DNA from: Alphaproteobacteria bacterium CG1_02_46_17 | GTDB lineage: Bacteria; Pseudomonadota; Alphaproteobacteria; Micavibrionales; Micavibrionaceae | NCBI GenBank assembly: GCA_001871905.1 | Contig: MNUG01000012.1 | Location: forward strand, 3,888 to 60,393 | DNA: 56,506 nt | Direction of reading: 5' to 3' | In this document: piece after piece, positions 1 to 8,257 of the stretch | How positions within the stretch are numbered: the first letter of the stretch is position 1 | Layout of the letters: each line of letters begins with the position of its first letter | Position numbers and translations under genes: made by a program | The notes under the pieces: model-generated | What the model was told of the DNA's origin: nothing | What the model saw: only the letters and a program-made list of their open reading frames with translations | Database searches by the model: none

Positions 1-160
1 CCTCGATCATAAACAGATTTCCGGGAATATTGCGTGCATTCATAAAAACAGGGGAGGCAGTTCTTTTGACGGTATCCTCCTGCATAACCGGATGGGAAGA
101 GCATCCAGCGAGAAGCGCAGTAACCATGCTAAAAGCAAGAAGTGAACGTGAAAAGGTCAT
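1..160 (-). CDS. Lipoprotein, partial (runs off the left edge)
   Basis: Only the first 53 codons are in the window. The ATG at 160 follows a purine-rich AAGGGG about 8 nt upstream. The product starts with a basic residue and a hydrophobic stretch and has a clear lipobox (Leu17-Ala18-Gly19-Cys20), so it should be exported and lipid-anchored at Cys20. The 33 mature residues seen are not enough to assign a family. It lies downstream of and co-oriented with xthA, about 90 bp away. A plus-strand reading frame across the same bases (30-269) has no codon or motif support. Lipoprotein call is firm, function unknown. Confidence 0.7.
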   Translation of the reverse strand, partial: MTFSRSLLAFSMVTALLAGCSSHPVMQEDTVKRTASPVFMNARNIPGNLFMIE

Positions 161-252
161 GGAGAATCCCCTTGGAATAAATTTCGAGGAAAGTTTAACA
201 CGGAAAAAAAGGAAAATCACCCCACAAAAGATTATAGACAGGGTGGGGGGAG

Positions 253-1035
253 TTACTGGGTCTGCGTAGAAAGCTCGATCAGAATGGGCGTATGGTCAGA
301 TGCCTTCTCCCATCCGCGCGGGGTAAGGTCAATCGAACAGGATAAAAGGCGGTCTGCAATTGCCGGAGAGAGCAGGAAGTGGTCAATCCTGATTCCACGG
401 TTTCTGGGCCACGCACCGCCTTGATAATCCCAGAATGTATAGGAGTCACGTTTATCGGGATGTAGAATCCGGAACGCGTCAAAAAGGCCTAAATTCAAAA
501 ACATCCGCCACATTTTATGGGTCTGGGCATGAAATAGAGCATCTCCCACCCACGCAGAAGGATCATAACAATCAATTTCACGGGGAATGACGTTGAAATC
601 CCCACCAACCAAAAACGGGATATTCCCCTCTTTGAGTTCTTTTAATCTGTTATAAAGTCGCCCCATCCATTTGATTTTATAGGGAAACTTGTCACTATCC
701 GCGCTAACCGGATTGCCGTTGGGAAGGTAGATATTGATCAGCCTGATGCCTTCCCACTCAATTTCCAGATATCTGGCTTGTAGATCATCCGGATCACCAG
801 CCAACTGGGAAGAAATAAGTTGGGCAGATGCTCCACGGGTCAGAATAGCCACACCATTATAGGTTTTTTGCCCGACAAAATTGATCTGATATTCTGATGG
901 TAACTCAGGCAGGCTTTCCCTCTTGAGTTCTTGCAAAAATAGGACATCCGGTTTTTTTTCTTCAAGAAACTTCGCGGCATGCTCTTGCCTGGCCTTGATG
1001 GAATTGACGTTCCATGACGCAATGGTCAAAGTCAT
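253..1035 (-). CDS. xthA: Exodeoxyribonuclease III (AP endonuclease)
   Basis: A 260-residue protein of the exonuclease III / Mg-dependent AP endonuclease family, which nicks DNA 5' of abasic sites and degrades duplex DNA 3' to 5' in base excision repair. Visible motifs are N-terminal SWNVNSIKAR (metal-binding Asn), LQELK with the catalytic Glu36, GGDFNV in the middle, and the C-terminal RIDHF and SDHTP with the catalytic Asp-His pair. The reading frame opens 11 codons earlier but those codons overlap erpA. The ATG at 1035, two bases after the erpA stop, gives the normal family N-terminus. Coupling to erpA indicates a two-gene operon common in alphaproteobacteria. Full length, no oddities. Confidence 0.95.
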   Translation of the reverse strand: MTLTIASWNVNSIKARQEHAAKFLEEKKPDVLFLQELKRESLPELPSEYQINFVGQKTYNGVAILTRGASAQLISSQLAGDPDDLQARYLEIEWEGIRLINIYLPNGNPVSADSDKFPYKIKWMGRLYNRLKELKEGNIPFLVGGDFNVIPREIDCYDPSAWVGDALFHAQTHKMWRMFLNLGLFDAFRILHPDKRDSYTFWDYQGGAWPRNRGIRIDHFLLSPAIADRLLSCSIDLTPRGWEKASDHTPILIELSTQTQ

Positions 1036-1037
1036 GG

Positions 1038-1370
1038 CTATACCGAAAAAGATTCGCCGCACCCGCATCCGGATGTAGCATTGGGATTGATGACTTTGAA
1101 ATTCTCACCCATGAGCGATACGGTGAAATCAATGGTAGATCCTGTCAGTAACGGGGCAGACATTTCATCGATTAAAACCACATCGTCGATGATGATATCC
1201 TCATCTTTGGGAGAGTCGTCCCAATCCAGATCGTACCGGAAACCGGAACATCCGCCGCCCGAAACCGACAAGCGCAGATAAAGGTTGGAAACACCTCTTT
1301 CCAAACGCACTTCCTCGATACGGTTGTAAGCAGTCGGCGAAACGGTAATGGGGTTTATCATATTACTCAT
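1038..1370 (-). CDS. erpA: A-type iron-sulfur cluster insertion protein (ErpA-like)
   Basis: A 110-residue HesB/IscA-family carrier that accepts Fe-S clusters and delivers them to apoproteins. The three conserved cysteines are present: Cys41 in GGGCSGF and Cys102/Cys104 in the C-terminal GCGCG. The acidic stretch around residues 50-65 is normal for the family. It sits immediately upstream of xthA, and the same pair is common in alphaproteobacteria, which favours ErpA over IscA or SufA; the paralogues cannot be separated by motif alone. An alternative ATG three codons downstream is possible. The upstream 117 bp to the next gene must hold its promoter. Confidence 0.9.
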   Translation of the reverse strand: MSNMINPITVSPTAYNRIEEVRLERGVSNLYLRLSVSGGGCSGFRYDLDWDDSPKDEDIIIDDVVLIDEMSAPLLTGSTIDFTVSLMGENFKVINPNATSGCGCGESFSV

Positions 1371-1487
1371 ATTCCCAATATGGGGGCAAAGTTGTAAAAA
1401 ATCCAGCCCCCAATCCTATCTTGCATGATGTCTTACGGGCTATCCATGACGCGGTCGGTAACGCAGAAATGTTAGGTCAAGGAAATA

Positions 1488-2174
1488 TTATAGTTCGATA
1501 GTCTCTCCGATGGCCGGCAAGAGCAGTGTTTTGCCGGTTTCGCTGAATTTTGCAACGGCTTGGATCGTATCAATCTGGATGGGTGGGAATGTATTGTAGT
1601 GCAATCCGATGATTTTATGCGTCCCGATAAATTCTGCGGCGCGAATGGCATCCGAAATGCCCATTGTGTAATTGTCACCGATTGGGAGCAGTGCGAAATC
1701 AATAGTTTCCTGTTCGCCGATTAACTTCATGTCATAGGTAAGGGCTGTATCTCCCGCATAGTAAAAGGAAAATCGTGATTTTGCAGGTGTAATGATAAAC
1801 CCACCCGGACTGCCGCCGTAACTGCCATCTGGCATCGAGGAAGAGTGAATGGCATTAACATATTTGACAGTACCAAAATCAAATTGGGCACAGCCCCCGA
1901 GATTTAAGCTATGTCCTCCGGTAATCCCTCTGGACTCGAACCAGTTGATAATCTCGAAATTTGAAATCAGTTTGGCATTGGTGCGCTTGGCAATGGCCTC
2001 GACATCCAGAACATGATCCTGATGCCCGTGAGAAATCAGGATGTAATCCGCGGGTACTGTGTCCAGATCAATATCACTGGCCATGGGGTTTCCGGAGATA
2101 AAAGGATCAAAGAGCAGACGGGTTCCATTCAGGTTAATGCCAAAGCAGGAATGCCCATAATATGTTAACTTCAT
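1488..2174 (-). CDS. Metallo-beta-lactamase-fold hydrolase, UPF0173 family
   Basis: A 228-residue protein of the UPF0173 metal-dependent hydrolase family (UlaG-like branch of the MBL fold). The metal site signature HGHQDH is at residues 49-54, with further ligands in NAIHSSS, YAGDTAL and the late GLHYNTFP. Substrate is unknown for the family. The ATG follows AGGAG at 6 nt spacing. It is transcribed toward erpA with a 117-bp gap, so co-transcription is possible but not shown. It separates erpA-xthA from dgt, which are often neighbours in alphaproteobacteria, so it may be an insertion in that row. Confidence 0.88.
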   Translation of the reverse strand: MKLTYYGHSCFGINLNGTRLLFDPFISGNPMASDIDLDTVPADYILISHGHQDHVLDVEAIAKRTNAKLISNFEIINWFESRGITGGHSLNLGGCAQFDFGTVKYVNAIHSSSMPDGSYGGSPGGFIITPAKSRFSFYYAGDTALTYDMKLIGEQETIDFALLPIGDNYTMGISDAIRAAEFIGTHKIIGLHYNTFPPIQIDTIQAVAKFSETGKTLLLPAIGETIEL

Positions 2175-2534
2175 AGCGCGCTCCTATCGGATCGGATTTC
2201 GGGAGAAACATAACATAAATAAAGTAAGTAAATCTGAAGTATAAAATAGCGTTTTTGGCCATAATATCAATCAGCAATATTTAGCAGGGTATTTTTCCTT
2301 CTATTTCAAGAGGAGATCATCTGGACTTTTGGGTATGCTCTTCTATGTTAATAATTGACCACGAAGGAAAACGGTGGACTTACAATTTTAAGCTTTGACT
2401 GTCGTCCGAACGACGCGGTCTTATCATCGGCGACCATCCATCTGCCGAAACCAGACGGGGAGAGATCGGTCATCCGACTCTCCCCTATCTTTTCAATATT
2501 GAGAACATTTCCCGGGACGGATAGACTCTTGCCT
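2175..2534. other. 360-bp intergenic region between UPF0173 and dgt
   Basis: AT-rich up to about 2350, then GC-richer and structured. It holds three potential hairpins on the plus strand: GTCGT-CCGA-ACGAC at 2401-2414, a weaker CGGC/GCCG pair at about 2429-2448, and a strong GGGGAGAG/CTCTCCCC stem followed by TATCTTTT (2457-2493). An open frame from a TTG at 2355 reads through in phase with dgt, but its 60 residues do not look like a Dgt N-terminus. It may be a dgt leader or a small RNA gene. A candidate -10 for divergent transcription of the UPF0173 gene was not found with confidence. Confidence 0.5.
2457..2493 (+). terminator. Terminator-like hairpin in the dgt leader
   Basis: The perfect 8-bp stem GGGGAGAG (2457-2464) / CTCTCCCC (2478-2485) with a 13-nt loop is followed directly by TATCTTTT. 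This is the form of an intrinsic terminator but lies 42 bp before the dgt start, so it could attenuate dgt or end a short upstream RNA. No function has been shown. Confidence 0.55.
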
Positions 2535-3764
2535 ATGACCCATGATTCTTCTGCCTATAATTATTGTGCCTTGCCGCTGGCGGCCTATGCGTCGCGACCG
2601 GATTTATCCCGCGGACGCTTGATCGAGGAACCCGAAAGCCGCCACCGCACGGCATTTCAAAGAGATCGTGACCGGATTATCCATTCTTCAGCCTTCAGGC
2701 GCCTTAAAGACAAGACGCAGGTTTTTGTCGCTCATGAAGGGGATCATTACCGTACACGTTTGTCTCATACGCTCGAAGTTGCACAGATAACTAGAACATT
2801 GGCCAGATGCCTCAAGGTTAATGAAGATCTCGCAGAGGCTGTGGCCTTGGCGCATGATTTAGGACACACACCTTTTGCCCATATGGGCGAAGACAGCCTT
2901 AAAATTTGTATGGAACATCTGGGTGGGTTTGCCCATAACGATCAATCCTTGCGTATTTTGACGACACTGGAACAAAAATATCCCCATTGGAGCGGCCTCA
3001 ATCTGACTTGGGAAACACTGGAAGGGGTAGCCAAGCATAACGGGCCAGTATTAAAAGACGGCGACGCTGCGACAAGGGATAATTTGTCGATTGCTCTGTT
3101 TGAATTAAATCGTCAGGTCGATCTGGAATTACACCGCTATGCATCAATCGAGGCACAAGTTGCCGCAATCTCAGATGATATCGCCTACAACAATCACGAT
3201 ATAGAAGATGGATTAACAGCTGGCATGTTCTCTCTGGAAGATATTTCATCTGTCGCGTTGTTTGGAGATGCCCTGTCACGGGTCAAGAAAACATATGGCA
3301 GTGGTCTGGCGGGTAAATATCTGATTAGTGAAACAATCCGGACTATTATGGGCGAGATGGTTGAAGATGTTTTGACCACGACAAAACTCAACCTGAAAAA
3401 AATCAACCCGCAATCGCCGCAGGATGTATCCGGCGCAGGGATACAGATTGTCACCTTTTCAAGCACCATGAACGACAAGGTCAATGAACTGCGTAAATTC
3501 TTGTTTGTGCGGATGTATCGCCATTTCGAGATTGAACGCATACGCTTGAAGGTCGAAAAGATCATCCCTGATTTGTTCGGGGCGTTCTGGGATAACTACA
3601 GATTATTGCCTGAACACTGGCAGGCACGCGTTGATCTTTCCGGAGGAAAAACCGATGAAAAGGCGAGGGCAAGAATTGTTTGCGACTACGTTGCGGGTAT
3701 GACCGACAGATACGCAATGCAAGAACATGAAAAGCTGTTCAATCTATCTTGGGGAACCAGATAG
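2535..3764 (+). CDS. dgt: Deoxyguanosinetriphosphate triphosphohydrolase-like protein (HD domain)
   Basis: A dNTP triphosphohydrolase of the HD superfamily, 409 residues from the ATG at 2535, cleaving dNTPs to deoxynucleosides and triphosphate. Family landmarks are SRGR and ESRHRTAFQRDRDRI near the N-terminus, the metal ligand His in RLSHTLEV, the HD pair in AHDLGHTPFAH, and the distal Asp in SDDIAYNNHD. The frame extends 60 codons upstream from a TTG at 2355, but that extension matches nothing in the family and crosses a terminator-like hairpin, so the ATG at 2535 is preferred. In many alphaproteobacteria argS follows dgt; here the SPOR gene follows instead, 47 bp downstream. Confidence 0.92.
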   Translation: MTHDSSAYNYCALPLAAYASRPDLSRGRLIEEPESRHRTAFQRDRDRIIHSSAFRRLKDKTQVFVAHEGDHYRTRLSHTLEVAQITRTLARCLKVNEDLAEAVALAHDLGHTPFAHMGEDSLKICMEHLGGFAHNDQSLRILTTLEQKYPHWSGLNLTWETLEGVAKHNGPVLKDGDAATRDNLSIALFELNRQVDLELHRYASIEAQVAAISDDIAYNNHDIEDGLTAGMFSLEDISSVALFGDALSRVKKTYGSGLAGKYLISETIRTIMGEMVEDVLTTTKLNLKKINPQSPQDVSGAGIQIVTFSSTMNDKVNELRKFLFVRMYRHFEIERIRLKVEKIIPDLFGAFWDNYRLLPEHWQARVDLSGGKTDEKARARIVCDYVAGMTDRYAMQEHEKLFNLSWGTR

Positions 3765-3811
3765 ATTTAAGACGAATAATTGAGTAAACACAAAAAAGAA
3801 AGAGGGATAAA

Positions 3812-4618
3812 ATGGCCAGAAGAGATAATTCTCAAGATGATTTTGATGAGGAAAGTTTTCTAGACTCTCTTCTCAAGCGTAAGAATGCAGTTCCAATGCC
3901 GCCATCTATGGCGCGGTTATTGATGGGTGTGGCGGGTCTGGCTGTTGTGGCCACCATTGCCGCGGTCACTTGGGCGACTTGGCCTGGTGATAAATCGCGT
4001 GTTGATGAAGACACGTTGCCGATCATGCGTGCCGACCCATCCTCTTATAAAATAAAACCGGAAGATCCGGGTGGAATGATGGTTCCTAATAAGGACAGCA
4101 CAATCTTTGAAACATTGAATGATGATAAACCGGATCACGGTGTTGAAAATCTTCTTGATGAACCGGAACAACCCGTCAAGAAAGAAGACGTCTTTCCTAA
4201 AGAGGAAGAGGTCAGTACTTATAAAGTTGTATCTGAAGATGCTGCTGCGGATGAACCTGCCCCACAACCAAAAGCAACTCCGGAACCAGTTCAGGTAAAA
4301 GAGCCAGTAAAAGAAACTGTAAAAGAAACTGTAAAAGAACAGGTCAAGGAAAAACCTGCACCTGTTAAAATGACGACGGGTAAATCCTATGTCCAGTTTG
4401 CGGCCGTAAAATCTGATGCGGATGCCAAAGCCAAATGGTCGAAGCTTCAGGCCCAATATGGTGTTCTGAAAGGATTGCCATTGAATGTGCAAAAAGCTGA
4501 TCTGGGTGTCAAGGGTACGTTCTATCGTGTACAAGCTGGCCCTATGTCGCTGGATCAGGCACAATCTCTGTGCACCAAGATCAAATCTGCCAAAGGGGAT
4601 TGTCTGGTGATTAAATAA
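3812..4618 (+). CDS. SPOR domain protein, single membrane anchor
   Basis: 268 residues. Charged cytoplasmic N-terminus (1-34), one transmembrane helix at about 35-57, a long acidic and proline-rich linker, five lysine-valine repeats of the type VKEP/VKET (about 162-181), and a C-terminal SPOR domain from about 190 to 268 starting at SYVQFAAVKS. SPOR domains bind denuded peptidoglycan at the division septum, so the protein is expected to be a periplasm-facing envelope or division factor. It has the FtsN-like bitopic layout but lacks other FtsN signatures. It lies between dgt and nagZ, its usual neighbour. SD GAGGGATAA precedes the ATG. Confidence 0.88.
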   Translation: MARRDNSQDDFDEESFLDSLLKRKNAVPMPPSMARLLMGVAGLAVVATIAAVTWATWPGDKSRVDEDTLPIMRADPSSYKIKPEDPGGMMVPNKDSTIFETLNDDKPDHGVENLLDEPEQPVKKEDVFPKEEEVSTYKVVSEDAAADEPAPQPKATPEPVQVKEPVKETVKETVKEQVKEKPAPVKMTTGKSYVQFAAVKSDADAKAKWSKLQAQYGVLKGLPLNVQKADLGVKGTFYRVQAGPMSLDQAQSLCTKIKSAKGDCLVIK

Positions 4619-4644
4619 CACCGTCATGAAATGAGGACTGGCAC

Positions 4645-5601
4645 ATGAACAACGATGCACCCCTCCCGTTGGCGGCAGTGTTCTCCGTTGCTGGAGAAAC
4701 CCTGACCCATGCCGAGAAGAGTCTATTTTCGGCGGCACAACCATTCGGATTTATTTTGTTCGGTCGCAACTGTGTATCGTCCGAGCAACTTAAAAAGCTG
4801 ACCAATGATCTGCGAAGCTGCGTCGGATGGGACTGCCCGATCATGATTGATCAGGAGGGTGGTCGCGTGGCGCGGATGAAATCGCCTATCTGGAAAGACT
4901 ACCCGTCTGCCAGAACATACGGACAAAAAATCGAATGTGGAGAGAACTGCCCCGAATTCGATCAGGACATGGCGTCTATGGCACAAATGCTGCTCGATCA
5001 TGGCATTAACGTCGATTGCGCTCCTGTGTGCGATGTTCTCACCGATAAAACCCATAACATAATTGGAGATCGCGCCTATTCGACAGATCCCGAAATTGTC
5101 GCCATTGCTGCCCAACGCACGATCAATGCTTTTTTGAAAACGGGAGTTACCCCGATCCTTAAACATTTGCCCGGCCACGGTCGCGCGATCAGTGACTCCC
5201 ATCTGGAGCTGCCGATTGTCGATGCCACTCTCGAAGAACTGGAAAAAACCGACTTTTTGCCCTTTGTGCGGCTGTCTGGGCAAAAGGGCGTCTGGGGCAT
5301 GGTCGCCCACATCATTTACAGTCAAATTGACCCTGATTTGCCGTCCACCCTGTCAAAAATCATTATAAATGACATAATTCGGCAGAAAATAGGCTTTGAA
5401 AACTTGCTGTTTTCCGATGATCTGGATATGAAAGCACTGGAAAACTATGGATCAATTGCCCAACGGGCCAATCTTTCCTTGCAAGCGGGCTGTGATCTGG
5501 CTTTATATTGCTGGGCAAAGCTTGAAATTATGGAACAATTGGCAGCCGACCTTCCTCCGCTATCCGCGAAAGGATGGGCGCGGTGGCAGAATATATCGTA
5601 A
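4645..5601 (+). CDS. nagZ: Beta-N-acetylhexosaminidase NagZ
   Basis: A 318-residue glycoside hydrolase family 3 enzyme that removes N-acetylglucosamine from anhydro-muropeptides in the cytoplasm during cell-wall recycling. Motifs are IDQEGGRVARMK near residue 70, the loop KHLPGHGRAISDSHLELP carrying the His general acid/base dyad characteristic of NagZ, and the nucleophile Asp in FSDDLDMKAL. No signal peptide, consistent with the cytoplasmic role. Start ATG at 4645 gives the correct family length. Placed 26 bp after the SPOR gene and 21 bp before the next gene, so probably one transcription unit. Confidence 0.94.
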   Translation: MNNDAPLPLAAVFSVAGETLTHAEKSLFSAAQPFGFILFGRNCVSSEQLKKLTNDLRSCVGWDCPIMIDQEGGRVARMKSPIWKDYPSARTYGQKIECGENCPEFDQDMASMAQMLLDHGINVDCAPVCDVLTDKTHNIIGDRAYSTDPEIVAIAAQRTINAFLKTGVTPILKHLPGHGRAISDSHLELPIVDATLEELEKTDFLPFVRLSGQKGVWGMVAHIIYSQIDPDLPSTLSKIIINDIIRQKIGFENLLFSDDLDMKALENYGSIAQRANLSLQAGCDLALYCWAKLEIMEQLAADLPPLSAKGWARWQNIS

Positions 5602-5622
5602 TGATATTAGGAGATTTACTTG

Positions 5623-5982
5623 ATGATTACAGAATTTAAGAGCTCTTTTGGGGAAGAGTTTTGGGATGCATGTCAGGACATGGATGTAACGATCACAACT
5701 CTGACTTTTTTTCCTATAATAGGATCTGTTGAAAATAGGGCAGAACTTGACTGTGCCAACCGTGTGGCATCTGCGATGGAGAAACAATCATTGGGTCTTT
5801 CCTGTAAGTTTTTGGGTGCAACCAAAGCTCATCCCAGCGTGTTTCCTGATATGGTATTTTCAACAAAGGATGCGAAATCTTCGGAAAGACTTTTTGGGTT
5901 TCTTTCGGCCTGCATGGCGTTCGTTCCACATAGTGGGTATAACCTTCGTCAAGCTACAAATGCACCAGGCATTGGCATTTGA
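5623..5982 (+). CDS. Unknown 119-residue protein between nagZ and scpA
   Basis: Not recognised. The ATG at 5623 has an ideal SD, AGGAGA, 8 nt upstream. The overlapping TTG at 5620 is a less likely start. The product is soluble, without signal peptide or membrane helix, with alternating hydrophobic stretches (residues about 23-35 and 92-103) suggesting a small alpha/beta domain. It sits inside the otherwise conserved nagZ-scpA-scpB row, 34 bp before scpA, so it is likely co-transcribed. It has no visible catalytic motif. The good ribosome site and tight spacing make it a real gene rather than a chance frame. Confidence 0.65.
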   Translation: MITEFKSSFGEEFWDACQDMDVTITTLTFFPIIGSVENRAELDCANRVASAMEKQSLGLSCKFLGATKAHPSVFPDMVFSTKDAKSSERLFGFLSACMAFVPHSGYNLRQATNAPGIGI

Positions 5983-6015
5983 AACACAGGTCAACTGGAA
6001 GTTAAATATAATTAA

Positions 6016-6852
6016 ATGACAGAAAATACGGCACAAAACATAAACGAAGAAATCATCGCACCAGCTGACCAGTCGGATGGGCTGTTGTTGCACCTTGATA
6101 CATTCGAGGGACCGATTGATGTTTTATTGCAACTTGCCCGCGACCAGAAAGTCGATTTAACGCAAATCTCCATTTTGCAATTGGCGCGTCAATATCTGGC
6201 CTTTATTGATCGGGCTCAGGCGCTCTCGCTTGATATTGCTGCCGAATATCTGGTGATGGCGGCATGGCTCGCTTATCTCAAATCAAAATTGCTGTTGCCC
6301 AAACAGGAAAGCACAGAAGAAGAACCATCTGCTGAAATGATGGCCGAAGCTTTGGCGTTCCAGTTGCTTCGTTTGGAAGCCATTCAGGATGTGGCGAGTA
6401 AGCTGCGGAACAATATGCGGCGTAATTTGAGCGTATATGAACGCGGCGAAAGAGAGCGGTTTTCTTCTCCCGAACCGGATAAATATACGGTTGATCTGTT
6501 CCAGCTTTTGAAAGCCTATGGCGATATTACCCAGCGTCAGACATCGAGCCGTTACAAACCTGTAACATTCCCGGTATTGTCGATGGAAGACGCGATGGCA
6601 CGTATGGTTAAAATGCTGGGTCGTTTACCCCGCGCGGGATCGGCGAGCGTCTGGACAACGCTGCATAGCTTTGTCCCCGAACAAATCAAGGATCCGCTTT
6701 TTGCGCGCTCCTCGATTGCGTCTCTTTTGACCTCGGCTTTGGAGCTGGCAAAGCAAGGAAAAGTCGAGATACGGCAAGATGATACTTTCCGCCCGATCTA
6801 TTTGCGCGCGGTTGAGCGCGACCCAGTTATAACAGATAATCCCACACAATAA
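6016..6852 (+). CDS. scpA: Segregation and condensation protein A
   Basis: 278 residues. ScpA is the kleisin subunit bridging the SMC ATPase heads and binding ScpB, needed for chromosome condensation and segregation. The kleisin core is clear: TFEGPIDVLLQLARDQKVDL near residue 30, the helix AAEYLVMAAWLAYLKSKLLLP at about 75-95, and a C-terminal winged-helix region with ALELAKQGKV. The start ATG at 6016 overlaps an AT-rich stretch with no strong SD. scpB follows after about 20 bp, the normal arrangement. Confidence 0.95.
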   Translation: MTENTAQNINEEIIAPADQSDGLLLHLDTFEGPIDVLLQLARDQKVDLTQISILQLARQYLAFIDRAQALSLDIAAEYLVMAAWLAYLKSKLLLPKQESTEEEPSAEMMAEALAFQLLRLEAIQDVASKLRNNMRRNLSVYERGERERFSSPEPDKYTVDLFQLLKAYGDITQRQTSSRYKPVTFPVLSMEDAMARMVKMLGRLPRAGSASVWTTLHSFVPEQIKDPLFARSSIASLLTSALELAKQGKVEIRQDDTFRPIYLRAVERDPVITDNPTQ

Positions 6853-6875
6853 TTTTTAAGGTGACGGATCACAAC

Positions 6876-7733
6876 ATGAGCAATGAAGATATAAACGAAG
6901 ATGTAGAAATCGAAATTGAGGTGGATGAAATCACCGAGATCGAGGAAGAGTTTGAAGAAAACGAAATAGAATCTTCACCTGAAGGCGTGTCAGAAGATAC
7001 CTCCGATATGGTGGCGCTCGAAGACCCCGCAGAACAAAAACGTCTGATCGAAGCCTTGCTGTTTGCATCACCGGAACCTGTGACATTGCGCACTATTCAG
7101 GGTCGTTTACCCGAGACTGCGGATGTCGGCGGTATCCTGATGGAACTACAAGGCGAATATGCCGAACGCGGTGTTAATCTGGTGCGCCTTGAAGATGCAT
7201 GGGCTTTCCGGACGGCTCCTGATGTCGGGCCGTATCTGGCTTTGGTCAAGAAGCAGGAGAAAAAACTCTCTCGTGCAGCTCTTGAGACTCTCTCAATCAT
7301 TGCCTACCACCAACCAGTGACCCGCGCCGAGATAGAGAATATTCGGGGTGTGGCGACTAACAAAGGAACGCTGGATGTCTTGCTCGAAGCCGGATGGATC
7401 AAACCGGGCCGCAGACGCGAAACACCGGGCCGTCCAGTGACATGGATCACCTCGACCACTTTCCTTGACGAATTTGGAATTTCCGAATTGAAAGACCTGC
7501 CAGGTCTTCAGGAACTTAAAGCCTCCGGCTTACTGGATATTCGCCCCGCCATTGAAACCATTCCTGGTGGTGCAGATCTCTTTGCTGGGCAAGATGGTGC
7601 AATCGAAGGCTCTGCCTCGGGTGAAAATAATCCTGCAGAAGATTTCGAACATGTTGGCGAATTTGACCAGATTACAGAATCTGAAACAAATTCCGATGCA
7701 GAACAAGACGAACAACAAAAAGAAAGTGCATAA
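6876..7733 (+). CDS. scpB: Segregation and condensation protein B
   Basis: ScpB is the winged-helix partner that dimerises on the ScpA kleisin. The start is ambiguous: an in-frame GTG at 6861 has no ribosome site, whereas the ATG at 6876 follows AAGGTGA at 11 nt, so 6876 is used (285 residues). A very acidic N-terminal extension (about residues 1-50, mostly Glu and Asp) precedes the ScpB core, recognised by [28 protein letters not shown] and [19 protein letters not shown]. The C-terminus after the second winged helix (about 215 onward) is again acidic and Gln-rich. Directly followed by tatA. Confidence 0.94.
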   Translation: MSNEDINEDVEIEIEVDEITEIEEEFEENEIESSPEGVSEDTSDMVALEDPAEQKRLIEALLFASPEPVTLRTIQGRLPETADVGGILMELQGEYAERGVNLVRLEDAWAFRTAPDVGPYLALVKKQEKKLSRAALETLSIIAYHQPVTRAEIENIRGVATNKGTLDVLLEAGWIKPGRRRETPGRPVTWITSTTFLDEFGISELKDLPGLQELKASGLLDIRPAIETIPGGADLFAGQDGAIEGSASGENNPAEDFEHVGEFDQITESETNSDAEQDEQQKESA

Positions 7734-7735
7734 TT

Positions 7736-7924
7736 ATGTCGATAGGCCCATGGCAAATTCTTATAATTCTAGTTTTGGTCTTTCTACTCTTTGGGGCAGG
7801 TAAATTGCCGCGCCTGATGGGCGATGTCGCGGAAGGGATCAAGGCCTTCAAACGTGGTATGAAGGATGAAGGCAGCACTTCTGCCAAAATTGATTCAAAA
7901 AACAACAAAGAAAACGATACATAG
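7736..7924 (+). CDS. tatA: Sec-independent translocase protein TatA
   Basis: 62 residues, the pore-forming subunit of the twin-arginine translocase. It has the short N-terminal transmembrane helix (about 5-20), the hinge [10 protein letters not shown], the amphipathic helix to about residue 45 with [11 protein letters not shown], and a polar tail. The gene begins two bases after the scpB stop, so the tat genes are read through from the scp genes, and the tatB start is three bases past its stop. Confidence 0.93.
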   Translation: MSIGPWQILIILVLVFLLFGAGKLPRLMGDVAEGIKAFKRGMKDEGSTSAKIDSKNNKENDT

Positions 7925-7927
7925 TCC

Positions 7928-8257
7928 ATGCTTGACTTTAGCTGGCCGGAATTTCTAATCGTATTGGTTGTGGCGGTTCTGGCTATCGGCCCCAAGCAGA
8001 TCCCCGATGTCCTCTACACGCTGGGACGTCTGGTGCGCCGTCTTCAATATATGCGTTTTGCCTTGGGCAAGCAGTTTGAAGATTTTATGCAGGACTCCGA
8101 TCTCAATGAAATGCGTAAAATTTCTGATCATGTCCATTCGGTCAAATCAACGGTTGAAGACGAAACCGAGCATGATATGGACCTTCACAACGAGACATCT
8201 ATAGAAAACGAAAATCCTGCGCCGCGCGAAGATGGGGGCGATCATGGAACAAAATAA
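7928..8257 (+). CDS. tatB: Sec-independent translocase protein TatB
   Basis: 109 residues. TatB forms the twin-arginine signal receptor with TatC. An N-terminal membrane helix (about 7-22) is followed by GPKQIPDVLYTLGRLVRR, the TatB form of the hinge and amphipathic helix, with the conserved Pro after the glycine. The C-terminus is acidic. It starts 3 bp after tatA and its last codons overlap the start of tatC, indicating translational coupling of the tatABC unit. Confidence 0.92.
   Translation: MLDFSWPEFLIVLVVAVLAIGPKQIPDVLYTLGRLVRRLQYMRFALGKQFEDFMQDSDLNEMRKISDHVHSVKSTVEDETEHDMDLHNETSIENENPAPREDGGDHGTK

Noticed and set aside
30-269. 79-codon plus-strand frame at the left edge
   Set aside because: It overlaps the lipoprotein gene on the other strand, has no ribosome site and no protein-like pattern.
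2355-2534. TTG-initiated N-terminal extension of dgt
   Set aside because: The 60 extra residues do not match the Dgt family and cross a terminator-like hairpin; the ATG at 2535 gives the normal start.
3917-4744. Long minus-strand frame opposite the SPOR gene
   Set aside because: It is the mirror of the Lys/Glu/Val-rich SPOR linker and gives an Arg/Phe-rich product without motifs.
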